NCBI GenBank assembly: GCA_022570795.1
Contig: JAKUDP010000007.1
Span: forward strand, 1,922,001-1,986,000
Origin: Sphaerulina vaccinii
Lineage: Eukaryota; Ascomycota; Dothideomycetes; Mycosphaerellales; Mycosphaerellaceae
Reading direction: 5' to 3'
Length of the DNA: 64,000 bases
Shown here piece by piece: positions 43,358 through 54,372 of this stretch (its first letter is position 1; the number at the start of each line of letters is the position of its first letter). A program made the translations under genes and the position numbers. Below the pieces are notes generated by a model that was not told the origin of the DNA, did not search any database, and worked only from the letters and a program-made list of their open reading frames with translations.

Positions 43358-44365
43358 CTAGTCACTCGGGAAATGGCGATATACCTTTTTAAGATAGACG
43401 CCCTGCGGAACAGGGTTCTCTTCGAATCCAGTTCCATGAAACAACGGTCCACAAGCTTCTACTAGACCTTCAACATTCGGACAGTCGTTGGCTGTGCCCC
43501 GAAGACAATACTGGTTAGGTCAGCTACGTCGGATTTGCAAGTGATTCGCAACAGATTCTCTTACACTCCACGACGCCCACCACGTGGATGTCGTTGAATC
43601 CAGCTCTACAGGTTCCCAGTGGCGAACGGTGAAGGAGACCGATGCTGGAAATGATCGAGGCGGCGTAGTGCTTCTGCCCAGGACTTCGAAGAAAGAGTCG
43701 TAGCGTCCATCCGAGGCATCATCTCCATTCACAGTCCGGTTGTCAGTCGAAATGCCACCACTCAAAGGAATGGCACAGTAGTTCTCCGGACCTCCATTAG
43801 CTGGAACAGTACAACCTATTCCAGCTCCACTGATGAGCCGCGGAGTCTCTCGGCGGATGAAAGTGGAGTTGTCTTCAATGGCGAACGTACAGTCGGCTTT
43901 CACGGGCCCGCAGAGAAAGACGACAACCAGCATCGTGAGCAACAGGCCGCCTGATAGCTTCGGTTCGTTTCGAGATCGAGATGCGCCAGACGTTCGGACA
44001 GTACTGTTCACCGGACCTTGACAAAATGAATCCCAATCAACGCTTTGGACGTCTTCGGATGTGGCATTTGTATTGCCTCCTGATGAGATGCAGTCAACAA
44101 AGCCGTTGACATCTGATAGCCGATTTGCGCCGATAGCACAATGCATGAAGCAGCCCAGGTGATCTTCAACTGTAGTCTCGCCGCAGCAAGCGGTCATCAA
44201 AGTTCGATTTGTAGTCTTGGTTCCACATCGAAAGCCATCAGAAGTCGCTGGAAGGATTGGAGTGCCCGCGAGGTTGGCACATTCTGACGCCGCAAGAGTA
44301 GGAGATGATCCATAGGCAATCGTTTGCGCCGTACTGCTGGGCGTGAAGTCGAGGCAGGAGGTCAT
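43358..44365 (-). CDS. Hypothetical Cys-rich single-pass membrane protein
   Basis: Exon 1 is 43565-44365. An intron (43511-43564) with GTAAGA donor, CTGAC/CTAAC branch and CAG acceptor leads to exon 2 at 43358-43510, giving 317 aa. The second exon is strongly coding-like (YCLRGTANDCPNVEGL, VEACGPLFHGTGFEE). The N-terminal about 130 residues are Cys-rich with N-glycosylation sites (NRTL, NATS, NSTV) but lack a classical signal peptide. One hydrophobic segment lies near residue 145 (GGLLLTMLVVVFLCG). A second Cys-containing part follows with more NxT/S sites. The layout suggests a membrane-anchored surface protein. No known family was recognised. Confidence 0.65.
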
Positions 44366-45044
44366 AGTTGCAGAGAGATGATTAAATTCCTACAACAAGT
44401 GTTGGAAGCATCTGGAACTAAGTCATCGCAGCAGAGCAGAAGACCCCATCGTCATTGCACGAGTGTTTTGCGTTAGACGACGCTACCATCGAATCAATCA
44501 ATCACTTACTCCGTGGAGGTTTGATGGCCAAGATCACATCAACGCGACCGGCTGCCAACCACAATAGCACGTTTCCTTGGCTTAGTCACAGTTACATGAA
44601 GTGGTGGCCAAGAGCATGCGCAAAGAAGACCTTGATGGAAGACTTGTCATATACAGGCTTCATGGCATTCTCAGCCTCAACTTCAAACCTTCTTGCTGCT
44701 TCATGGCTCCTGCTGTGAAGATGGCATGCTAGTATTAGTCATGAGCATGCTTGTCCGGTTGACGATGATTACTGCTTTCATGTTCCAGCAGTCTCGGAGG
44801 CTAGTAGCTAATGAAGTAAGGTTGACTGGGTGTCGTAGGAAGCCAGCAGCACTGAAGCTCTCACTAGGTTGTGTTCCTCGCTTGATTTGGTGGAAGGGAA
44901 GAAGTCACTTCGCCACGGAGCTCATTTAGACGAGATACGGTGATGGGAGGTCACGCAGATATCACTATCGTTCCGTCAAGCTCTGGATGCTGCTTATGAA
45001 GAGGTAATACTTCCCAGTATGCATACAGTAGCGTGGAACACGCT
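44366..45044. other. Intergenic, no gene recognised
   Basis: Short frames only; this includes the promoter of the minus-strand membrane protein gene. Confidence 0.4.
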
Positions 45045-45510
45045 TCAATGCGGAGAGGAGAACGACCAATGACCAGGATCGCGAATCATCCCCACTGCCT
45101 CACTGGCCATGAGCTGGTAGTCATAGGTGGCAGAACCACACTTCTGCGATGTGGAATGGATGACCTCGCAGAAGTCTTTGGTACTTGATTGGAACTTTAC
45201 TACCTGAGCCTTGTTGACTTTGCATGTGATCGTCTTTTTATGATTCACGCCGGAAAAAGATTGATATAGTTCTGGAGATCGCTCCTCTACTGGAACTGAT
45301 CATATATCTCAGCTACAGCCCAGACTCACTTCCAAAGATCACAACAACGCTTCTGGCCGGCCCGACAAGACGTGTCTTCGGTGCACCAACAAGCCAGCTT
45401 GGACTTACCACACTCACCCCAACTACATCCACGCCACAGTTCTTCGGGATATTCTTTAAGAATAAAATCTTGCTGATCTTCCCATCCTCATCGACGAGTC
45501 TCAACCTCAT
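45045..45510 (-). CDS. Possible small gene opposite the secreted-protein promoter
   Basis: Two adjacent minus-strand frames look coding. From 45510 one reads MRLRLVDEDGKISKILFLK, then NCGVDVVG. The other, down to 45045, reads SPELYQSFSGVNHKKTITC and KDFCEVIHSTSQKCGSA. They could be joined by a very short intron (about 40 nt, donor GTGAGT near 45347). No family is recognised, and the proposed start lies only 50 bp from the divergent start at 45561. This may be a small gene, a gene fragment or chance. Confidence 0.25.
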
Positions 45511-45560
45511 ATTCAAGACTATTGCGACTTCGACAACAATAACCTATCTGGCCTGACAAG

Positions 45561-46181
45561 ATGCGTGTCCTCTCAACCTTCCTTGCAGCGCTTGCTTGGT
45601 CTACAGCCACCACAGCAAGGGATTCCCCACCCTGCGAGCATAGATGGCTTCCACGAATACGTCTGGAACCTTTCGCCGATCTTAATTGTACTGCCCCCAA
45701 GCAGACAGTTGTGATTCAGCCCTCGCTGATGAACCGGCCGGCTACACGAGATGGCTGGCCATGGTGTGCCGGTTTCCCTGCCGTCCAGGCTAGTTCTTTC
45801 AAGATCCTAGGCAACGAACAGCTGAAATACAAGACTGTTGGCACATTAGAGTTCTATAACCAAGACACTTGTAAAAATGAGGTGGGACCAGGTCTCAACT
45901 GTGGCCTCTTCGCTGGCGATGATTGTGAAGACGGGCCTGGATGGGTGTGGAAAGCGCAGAAGGGAGATAATCTGGAGGATAATGTGGATGATTGTCACGA
46001 TTGGAGAGATAAGGGGCCTGCGAGCTCAGCGTTACTGAGCGTGTATATGGAATGTGGTCCAGGATGGAAACGATCCAGGGAAGACTATTGTCGTTGTGTA
46101 TCCCCTTATCCAGCTGACGGTGATGCCGAAGGGACTGTCTATGATAAGACAGACTGCCCTGCTGTTGTGGAGTGGCCTTAG
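45561..46181 (+). CDS. Small secreted cysteine-rich protein (effector candidate)
   Basis: A single exon of 206 codons starts at a well-placed ATG (ACAAGATGCG). Residues 1-19 (MRVLSTFLAALAWSTATTA) are a signal peptide. The mature part is about 187 aa with 11 cysteines, rich in Trp, Asp and Gly (GWPWCAGF, GDDCEDGPGWVWK, DDCHDW, DYCRC). No enzyme motif or membrane anchor is visible. Size, secretion and Cys content fit a fungal effector or a surface-active protein, but that is inference only. It sits in the gene-diverse 41.9-54.4 kb stretch next to a HET gene and an interrupted NRPS-like gene. Confidence 0.72.
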   Translation: MRVLSTFLAALAWSTATTARDSPPCEHRWLPRIRLEPFADLNCTAPKQTVVIQPSLMNRPATRDGWPWCAGFPAVQASSFKILGNEQLKYKTVGTLEFYNQDTCKNEVGPGLNCGLFAGDDCEDGPGWVWKAQKGDNLEDNVDDCHDWRDKGPASSALLSVYMECGPGWKRSREDYCRCVSPYPADGDAEGTVYDKTDCPAVVEWP

Positions 46182-46582
46182 ATTGTGTGGGTGAGGCAGT
46201 CCGCCTAGTGAATACGATACCGAGCCTTGGCGGCCCGGCGAACTTCTTTCACAACAAACTCCTTCCATCGTCTGACATCTGCTTTATGATACTTCATCAT
46301 CTTTACAACTTATGCATCCGCAGATGGAACGCCACGGACAGCAAGACATGCTCGGTTTTGCTACCTCGGTGGTCTCTGGGACACGAGAGAGCTCGTGGCT
46401 GAATATGCCTCGCCCAACCGCGCGAAGAAGCTGACGCAGCGGCATAACATGCATGGTCGATCAGTGTAGCGACCATGCAGTCTCTACTAACGCTTGGTCA
46501 GCAGTGGCTTGTAAGGGTGCGTTCTATCTACTCCATGCGATGACAAGTCCTCAGCTGAGCTTACTTCGGGTCTTCAATAATC

Positions 46583-48625
46583 ATGCAGAATTTCGTCCAT
46601 GTCCCGCTCAAGGAGCCGGATCAGAACTCGAAGACGTACGAGATCAGGATCCTCACTCTACATCATGGCCAACCAGATGAGAAGATTCGCATTGCCATTA
46701 CTACACAGACCTTGAAAGAAGGACTGAGCCACGCCGACACTCCAGAAGAAACCGGCTGGGAAGCTCTTTCATATACGTGGGGCAGCAAGTTGCAGCCGCA
46801 ATGCGAGATCCACGTAGAGAACGACACTGGCTCGTCAACATTTGTGGTGTACAAGAACCTCTATCATGCACTAGTGCAGCTACGCTATCCGGCCAAGGAC
46901 CGGCGACTATGGATCGATGCTGTCTGCATTGATCAGAGCGACACAGCAGAATCTCGAAGAGAGAAAAGCTGGCAAATCCCGCTTATGCACGAGATCTACA
47001 GTCTTGCAGTGAGAACAATCATATGGCTTGGCGAAGCCTACGATGACAGCGACTTTGCGATCACGTTCCTACAAGAACTTGGACAGACATTTGTGTTCGA
47101 TAACACCACATCCGAAACTAGGGTGTATGAAGGTCGAGCCACGAAAAGGGCACTCGATCTCGAGCTCGGCGGCCGAGATGGCATGGCTTGGGACTCTCAA
47201 GAGCATCGGAGCGTATGCGCACTTTTCGCACGAGACTGGTTCAGCCGTGTATGGATACGTCAAGAGATCTTCGCCGCCTCGGAGTCCAGCATTGTTCTCT
47301 GTGGTGCTAGCTCGCTACAGCTGGTCGAACTTCGCAATGCTGTGCACTTTCTGGCCATGCGAGGGGTTGATGTGCGGAGTCCAAATTATACCTCAGAGCT
47401 TGTGTACCTCAGGCGTGTATGGACAGTGTGCCAAAAGGAATACGCCAATATCCCCGCAGCCATGGATCAGATCCGCATTGGGAAGTGTTCTGTACCCCAA
47501 GACAAGATATACGGCTGTTTGGGCATGATGAAGATCATGCTTGGCCCAGCCTTTGTGTCGAAAATACCAACGCACTATCCGCCAACTGTGGATCTCTTTA
47601 GAGAGTTCTTTCTGCAGTACTTCAGGCAGTATGGAACGATCAGGTTACTGGGTGATGCCGGACTTTGTCAACGTTCCCTGCTGGGCGGACCAACCTGGGT
47701 ACCGGATTGGCTGACGGACTTCGCACGACTCGATCTCAGCATGGAGTGTGCTGCCTCACACAGCATGTTCGCTGAGGCACAATATCTCGATCCTAACGTT
47801 CTCCAAATCAAGGCTTGTATCGCGACCAAGGTAGCTCGCGTCGATACCTTGCGACTCGTGGAAGATCTTTCTGGTGATAGGTTCGAAGAAGCATACGCCG
47901 AGTTGTCGCGCTTCATGCGAGCTCATCTGCAGCCTGTCGACCCAGTCGAAATGCACGCTTTTGTCAAAGCGTTATGCAGCCCATTGAACTCACTACAAGT
48001 GCCGACTGAAAGGCTCGAGAACATGTTCAAGGACATGGAAGAGTTCGCTCGAGCCACGATGGATCCCGAGAAGTTCTCGCACGGCTTGTCTGAACGACTG
48101 CTGGACCCTAAGCACCTATACAATTATCAAGCCTGTATACGACACTTCATGGAGCAGAGAGTCCCGTTCATATTCACTGATGATGGGCATGTTGGTGTGG
48201 GAGCACATCAAAGCGAACCTGGCGATCTCGTCGCGGCAGTCTTGGGCAGTACCCACTTATTCCAGCTTCGACCCATGCAAATCAGGCCCAGTGAGAGTCG
48301 TACCTATCACCAACTTGTAGGTTCTTGTTACATGCACGGCTACAATTGGGGTGAAGCCTTGCTTGGACCACTGCCAGAAGGTGTCACTGCAGACCTACGT
48401 CTCAGCCCAGATGGAGGTGCATACTTTACATACTATGTAAACAAACTTACTGGAGAAGTCGATTTCTGGGACCCTCGAATTGACTGGAGTGTACTTACAT
48501 CTGCACAAAACGAGTCAGCACCGACGATCAATCCACCTCCAGGACAGCCTCGGAGGAAGGTACCCACTGCAGCATACTTCAGGATTCATCATGGCACGAA
48601 CATTGATGACATCTTTCTGGTGTAG
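46583..48625 (+). CDS. HET-domain protein with C-terminal WW-like segment
   Basis: A single exon of 680 codons. The HET (heterokaryon incompatibility) domain lies within residues about 15-215 and shows its core blocks: WEALSYTWG, RLWIDAVCIDQSD, then YSLAVRTIIWLGEA and FSRVWIRQEI. HET domains act in non-self recognition and can trigger cell death when activated. The middle is helical and unrecognised. Near residues 610-640 lies GAYFTYYVNKLTGEVDFWDP, which has the Tyr-Tyr-x-N-x-x-T...W-x-x-P layout of a WW domain, although the first Trp is not evident. No transmembrane segment is seen. Accessory partners such as NACHT or ankyrin modules are absent, so this is the short HET type. Confidence 0.86.
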   Translation: MQNFVHVPLKEPDQNSKTYEIRILTLHHGQPDEKIRIAITTQTLKEGLSHADTPEETGWEALSYTWGSKLQPQCEIHVENDTGSSTFVVYKNLYHALVQLRYPAKDRRLWIDAVCIDQSDTAESRREKSWQIPLMHEIYSLAVRTIIWLGEAYDDSDFAITFLQELGQTFVFDNTTSETRVYEGRATKRALDLELGGRDGMAWDSQEHRSVCALFARDWFSRVWIRQEIFAASESSIVLCGASSLQLVELRNAVHFLAMRGVDVRSPNYTSELVYLRRVWTVCQKEYANIPAAMDQIRIGKCSVPQDKIYGCLGMMKIMLGPAFVSKIPTHYPPTVDLFREFFLQYFRQYGTIRLLGDAGLCQRSLLGGPTWVPDWLTDFARLDLSMECAASHSMFAEAQYLDPNVLQIKACIATKVARVDTLRLVEDLSGDRFEEAYAELSRFMRAHLQPVDPVEMHAFVKALCSPLNSLQVPTERLENMFKDMEEFARATMDPEKFSHGLSERLLDPKHLYNYQACIRHFMEQRVPFIFTDDGHVGVGAHQSEPGDLVAAVLGSTHLFQLRPMQIRPSESRTYHQLVGSCYMHGYNWGEALLGPLPEGVTADLRLSPDGGAYFTYYVNKLTGEVDFWDPRIDWSVLTSAQNESAPTINPPPGQPRRKVPTAAYFRIHHGTNIDDIFLV

Positions 48626-49245
48626 CGTGTTCCGTTCATCTCTTTCGCAGACTTACGGACATTGCAGGCGGAACCACGTTCGGTGACCAACCGCTGATGT
48701 ATTTGGTTGTTGCCAGCCTTTGAACGATCGCGTTGTCCACCCTACCACGACTATAATCTGGCTTGATCTGCTCGGGGACTTGAACCTAGAGACGAGCATC
48801 GGACGAGCGACATCAAGTCTAAACTCTCCTCGGAGTCTTGGCATCAGCGTAGCCCACAATGAAGACCACATCCAACAGCAGCGATTGAACCCTTCGAGCT
48901 TTGGCCTAAGCAATGTCGACCTCGAGAAGCATGTGTTGTCCAAGCTTTCCTAGATTTGCTTAAGCGGATAAGCCCAGCATGTTAGCATGTGGCTGCACGG
49001 GCCTCACCGAACCGAAAGCTTCCAACAACGTGCAACGAATGGCCAACTCGTCCTCAAAGCCTCGCCACATTTTGTGTTTGCCATATCGGAACGTGATGTC
49101 AAGGCTTTCAATCGTTATCGGTGAACAGATCATCAGGAAATTCGGCATGCTATAGTTCTTTCTCACATGCCAATCTACACTATTGCCAGACACTCAAGGA
49201 ATCACGGATCAGATTCCTGCTGAGCGGACTCTGTTGCTAGGCAAG
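48626..49245. other. Intergenic, no gene recognised
   Basis: Short frames without motifs. The right end could contain an unrecognised first exon of the NRPS-like gene, because the open frame extends upstream of its first ATG. Confidence 0.35.
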
Positions 49246-52200
49246 ATGTCTCCCCAGCAGAAGCTAGCAGAGGATGCAGGGGGAAATATTGAGCTACCGA
49301 TCATCACGCAGCAAGCGTTGTTCGAGAGTGTTGCACAACAGTACGCCCACGACATTGCTCTGATATGCAAGCATCAAGCACACGACTTCCTTGGCGAGTC
49401 TTCGCAGCCGCCCAGACATGATGCGAAACCTTGCCTGCGATGGTCACACCAACAGCTTTATGCGGTCGGCAAGCGATTCGCGCTCAGCCTCAAAGCCCTG
49501 GGAGTCTGCAAAGGAATGGCAATTGCTACATTCCTCAAAAATGGTGCTCAATACGCAATCGCCCTCTACGCGGCAGCGATACTGGGCTGTGTATTTGTGC
49601 CGATCAACGCCAGTCTCGCGATCAAGTCCAAGGAAGCTCAGCATATGCTCAATACAGCCAAGATTGAGGTCCTGCTCGTCTGGGATGTAGACGTGGCAGA
49701 TGGTATAACGAATGCTATAGGTGAAGAGTTGTCGCGGAAAATGCTCGTGAAGGTCATTTGCAATGACACCAAGACGAATAGAACACCAAAATACTGGCAT
49801 CATCTGGAAGACATGCTCTCTGCGGAAGAATCTACGCAAGATCGATCACTTGGAGAGGAACACAAAACTAATGACGATGAACTTGCAATGATCATATTCA
49901 CGAGCGGGACTACGTCGCAGCCGAAAGCTGTGGCGAAAAGCAACCGGTTGTCGGTCGCTAGCACGCGAATACATGCTCAAACCCAAGCACTGGACAGATC
50001 AAGAAGCTTCTGCGACAATCTTCCGTCTTTCCACGTCTATGGTATATGGTGGATGCTATCGTTTTGGAGTGTCGGTGGATCTGTCTGTTTCCCCAGCGAG
50101 TTGTTCGATCCTGAGGCCACGCTCCAGGCCATTCATGAAGAGAAATTGACAAATCTCGCTGGCGTGCCTACGATGATGCAGGCTCTGATCAGAGCCAAAT
50201 CAGAGTCGAAAGCCAGTCTGAGCTCCTTGCTTACTGTAGCAGTCGCTGGTTCTATGATCTTTCCTGAGACTCTGAAGAGTATAAGTGATGTGCTGGGAGT
50301 GGATCGTATCACGACATCGTTTGGCATGAGCGAGGCGAGTCCCTGCACAGGTATCGCATACGAAGATCTGCCGTACGAGTTCAAGGGCGATGTTGTTAGT
50401 GCAGGGAAGGTCGTCGCTGGGGTCCGAATCCGTATATGTGCAACAGACTCGCGTGAAGTCCTGGAGCGAGGTGCCCTTGGAGAACTGGTCATTGGAGGTG
50501 CAACAGTGATCAGCGGCTATCTTGGCATCGAGAGCTCCGGCGATACGTTCTTCGACGACGACGGCACTTCATGGTTCAGAACTGGAGACCAGGCCGTAAT
50601 GGCGGAGAATGGCGAGTTGTACATCCAAGGTCGCTACAAGGACATCATCATACGTGCCGGAGAAAATATCGCTCCTGCTTCCATCGAAGCTGTGATCGAT
50701 AGCCTGCCAGAAGTCACCACATCGCAAGTGGTCGGAGTGCAAGATGGAGTGGCAGGAGAAGTCCCTTTGGCCATCATAAAGCCTGCCAACGGAGAAGCCG
50801 TTAACAGTGATAGTGTCCACGATGTTGTTGTTGACAAGCTCGGAACACTCTATGTCCCGGCAGAGACTGTTACTCTTCAGGATCTTGGTATTGACGACTT
50901 TCCAAAGACTGACTCTGGAAAGATACAAAAGGCCAAGCTCAAGGAGACAGTGACAGAGTATCTAAACTCTCGTGACGCTGCATCAGGGAACGGATCAATT
51001 AGCGAAAAGTCAGGCGGCATCAGTGCTTCGAGCCTCGAAGATCTGCATGGGATCTGGTCAACTCTACTGAGCCTCTCAAAGGAGAAACTCACAACGTCGA
51101 CATCGCTAGTTGAGCTTGCCGACAGCATCACTATCATGCGTTCAGTACACAAGATCAAGCGCGAACTTGGCCATACCATGACTAAACGAGATATCGTCGA
51201 TCACCCAACCATTGAAGAACAAGCGAGGTTGTTACAAGATCGTGAACATGGTACCTCTCCTAATGACGATCGTCCACAATCGGAGGCGCGAGACGGACCT
51301 CCGGCAGCAACAGATATGGTACACACTCGTGGAAGCACAGACGTTGCACACCAGACACAATCAGCATTCGAAGAAGCTGTGGCAGGCCTGGGCTTAGCAT
51401 GGGAAGATGTCGAAGATGTTGTGCCCATAAGTGACTTCTTGCAAGTGATGCTGCGTCGTCTTCGAGCTCAATCTTGGAATCACAGACATGCTTGGCGCAC
51501 TTCATCAGCAAGTCCGGAAAAGTTGAGAGCAGCTCTGCAAATTGCATTGGCCCACAACGCAATGTTGCGAACCATGTCTGCGCAGCCGAATGGTTCTTCG
51601 CCTCTGCACTATATCATTCGTCCTTCGAAGAAGCTGTTCGAGCTCATGATCACGATGTGGGAAGAACCAGTAGCTACTGCGGACGACTTACGCGCGCTGT
51701 GCCTCAACCATCCACAACTTGACTTTGCTGCGGCACCTGGTCCTCTGTTCCGAGCAATCATAGTACCTATCAAAGACGGCGGAAGTGGATTTGTATACCA
51801 AGCGCAACATTCCTGCTTCGATGGCTTATCACTCCCCAACCTGCACGAAGATCTCAAGGCCATCTTGAGTCAAGGAGAAGACGGCAAGATTGCACCTCGT
51901 GCGCCATATAAGCTGTTCGCGGATACGCTGTACCTGTATCGGAACTCTGTCCAAGCTCAAACAGGAGTTGACTTCCACGTACAGCGCCTAAAAGGCCTTG
52001 GCAACCTGCGGAAGTCACTTTGGCCAGTTCAGCGTGCCCCAGAGTGGTTCAAGGGCAACTTTGACGATGTCGACAGCGGTCCTACTAAGCAAAGACCACT
52101 GCTCGATGGCAAAGACAGCATTGGTGTTGACGGCGTGATGAAGAGGACCAAGCTGCCGAATCTTCACCAGCTCAAGCAGAAACACGATATCACTGCTCCC

Positions 52201-52830
52201 GCAGTCCTCAAAACAGCTCTCGCACTCCTTAATGCTTCCTATACTGGGCAAAGCGAGGCAGTCTTCACCAACTATGAAGCTGGAAGAGACTGGCCATTCC
52301 TCGAACCATGGATTGCAGAACGTCTGCCTAACACGATGGACGTCAATGGACCGACATTGGAAGCTGTACTCAATGTCATACTCATCAAAAGAGAGGGTGA
52401 AACATGCCTGGCAATGATAAAGCGAGTGAACGAGGAGCAGGTACTCTAGACGCAACATGCTCACGCCCCTCTCTTCGCTATACAAAAGAGCCTTGGCGAT
52501 GCAGATGGTTTGAACCTGATAGAGGTGATGCGTCGGCAGATCTTCAATTAGCTTCCTGGTTTGAAGAGTGCGGCAGGGTTGGCAGATCCTAAGAATGTCC
52601 TTCAGCGAATACACGTTCAGTCACGATCAGATGTGGGGATTCTATGGAATTGTGGCATGCTTGATCAGGAGACCTTTCAGATGACTGCTAGCTATGATGA
52701 TGCGCAGTTGAGAAAGGCCGAGGTTGAAGAAGCCATTGGTCGGTTGTTCGATGTCGCGGAGTGGATCTCCGAGCCGAACAACTGGAAGAGTGAGGTGAGG
52801 ACGTGTCCAGCGCTTAAGGCGGCTGCCTAG
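49246..52830 (+). pseudogene. NRPS-like adenylation/carrier/condensation gene with two in-frame TAG codons
   Basis: The ATG at 49246 opens a frame that codes for a single A-T-C module. Adenylation motifs present are IIFTSGTTSQPKAV (A3), TSFGMSEASP (A5), FRTGDQAV (A7), RYKDIIIRAGENI (A8) and the catalytic Lys in DSGKIQKAK (A10). A carrier domain follows with the phosphopantetheine Ser in LADSITIMR. The condensation-like domain has QHSCFDG in place of HHxxxDG. TAG codons interrupt the frame at 52447 and 52549, yet the frame stays coding-like beyond both, with QHAHAPL between them and GILWNCGMLDQETFQ after, to a stop at 52830. A GT...AG segment at 52441-52551 (111 nt) exactly covers both stops and could be spliced, which would remove 37 codons. 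Otherwise the gene is truncated by about 128 codons. Confidence 0.7.
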
Positions 52831-53268
52831 GGCTGAGGCTTCGAAGTGAAGTGGATGCTATACCTGATGCTGGGTCTCATCAGAGATTGAGCTGGAATGG
52901 AGCATTCTACTAACGCGACTCGTGGCCAGGACTCACCTACCGCGAACTCTTGCTCCCGGGTAAGATCATCTCTGTCCATGAGCAGCAACCAAGACATTGC
53001 GCACCCGGACAAGCCGCGCCGAGAGATGGATCTGAGCCTCACAGAGGATCTGAAAGAAGTTCTAGTTTTGCCTCACTTCATCCTCAGCTTCACTTGAGGA
53101 TTTTCGGCAGTTTGCTCCGTTCATGATCAGCTCATTCACCATGGACCCTGCTATCCGCGAGTACAAAATGGTGTCTCCGTTGCCACTGAACTTGATCCTC
53201 TAACCTCCACTACCACACCTCACCAAAGAATAAGTTACCACTACTTCGACATTGACTCGACAAACATT
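52831..53268. other. Intergenic, no gene recognised
   Basis: This is the spacer and promoter of the next plus-strand gene. No motif is claimed. Confidence 0.4.
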
Positions 53269-54372
53269 ATGCGCTTCGCCAAGCTCACTACTGTTGCCGG
53301 TGCGCTGGCCACGGCTGCTGGTAGGCCTTCGTACTCGGTATACGACAGACAGTACCTCGAGTCCTCTCAGAAAGACGGCAGCCCTGTTCCGACTCCGATG
53401 ACAACGACTACACCACACCACGGACCTACTCCACGACCTTACAGCTATCCAGGTCGTGCAAATGGAGAGACCGCCCCTGGCGCAGCCATCCTCGATGAAG
53501 ACCCCAATCGAATCTGGTGTGCCGAAGGATACACTTGTCAGAGAGTGACTGCAAAGGAGGACGAGATAATGTTCGCTCCCCACGCGGCTGCCTGGCCACC
53601 ATGGAACCAGCCATCGCTCCCTCATCAAGGATTGAAGCGAGCAGATTCCGGAGATGCTCCTCCTCTGAACGAGACTGGAAATGCTCTGAACGAGTCCGCG
53701 GTAATCGGCGACATTGCGCTTCGTCTCATGCACTTTTGCGCCAACAACCCAGAGTGTTGGGACGAGTTCCTGAAGGGCAACAAGACGAGCAAGGGTGGTG
53801 ACAAGGTGGTTACAGGTGGTGGAGATTTGTACACGATGTCATATCCCAACCCGCTTCGTCCAGGATACACCGGTTTCTGGACTCAATTGTGCGACTGGCT
53901 ACCGTATAGCCCACGGACTCTGCCATGCGCGAAGTTCAAGTCCAATGACAAGACCGGCAAACGTTCGACCAACCCAATCGCCCAAAACAGCGCAGTCTGC
54001 ACATACGTCGACGGCTCGGGTCCAGAACCTGGTTCTCATGACTGGAAATCGACCTACGATGTTCAGGTCGGCGAGCCCTTCAACTTGGGCGGAGGCTGTG
54101 GCCCAATCCTCGAGACACTCAACTCGATCCAGTTTCCTAACCTCGACGGCTCCGAGAACGAGTTCCATGGAGTGGGCAACTATATCTGCGAAGACGATGG
54201 TTTTGGCAATACTCATTTGGCTTTCGACACTAAAGTCCTGGGATATGATCTTCTCTACAGGATGATCGTGAAGCTGCAGGTCGCTTATCCGGCCGTGCCA
54301 TTTGAGGAGGATGCGATTTGCTGCCCACTCTGCTTGCCAGGAGCTTTGCCAGATTGGACTCAGTATCAGTAG
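53269..54372 (+). CDS. Secreted protein of unknown function
   Basis: A single exon of 367 codons. The N-terminus (MRFAKLTTVAGALATAAG) is a signal peptide. Residues about 35-70 are Pro/Thr-rich. The mature part has two N-glycosylation sites (NETG, NESA), then scattered cysteines (CANNPECWDEF, LCDWLPYSPRTLPC) and a C-terminal Cys cluster (ICCPLCLPGALP). A Lys-Arg after NQPSLPHQGL could be a processing site. There is no enzyme signature or membrane anchor, and the family was not recognised. The two Trp/Cys-rich halves suggest a disulfide-stabilised extracellular protein. Confidence 0.68.
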   Translation: MRFAKLTTVAGALATAAGRPSYSVYDRQYLESSQKDGSPVPTPMTTTTPHHGPTPRPYSYPGRANGETAPGAAILDEDPNRIWCAEGYTCQRVTAKEDEIMFAPHAAAWPPWNQPSLPHQGLKRADSGDAPPLNETGNALNESAVIGDIALRLMHFCANNPECWDEFLKGNKTSKGGDKVVTGGGDLYTMSYPNPLRPGYTGFWTQLCDWLPYSPRTLPCAKFKSNDKTGKRSTNPIAQNSAVCTYVDGSGPEPGSHDWKSTYDVQVGEPFNLGGGCGPILETLNSIQFPNLDGSENEFHGVGNYICEDDGFGNTHLAFDTKVLGYDLLYRMIVKLQVAYPAVPFEEDAICCPLCLPGALPDWTQYQ

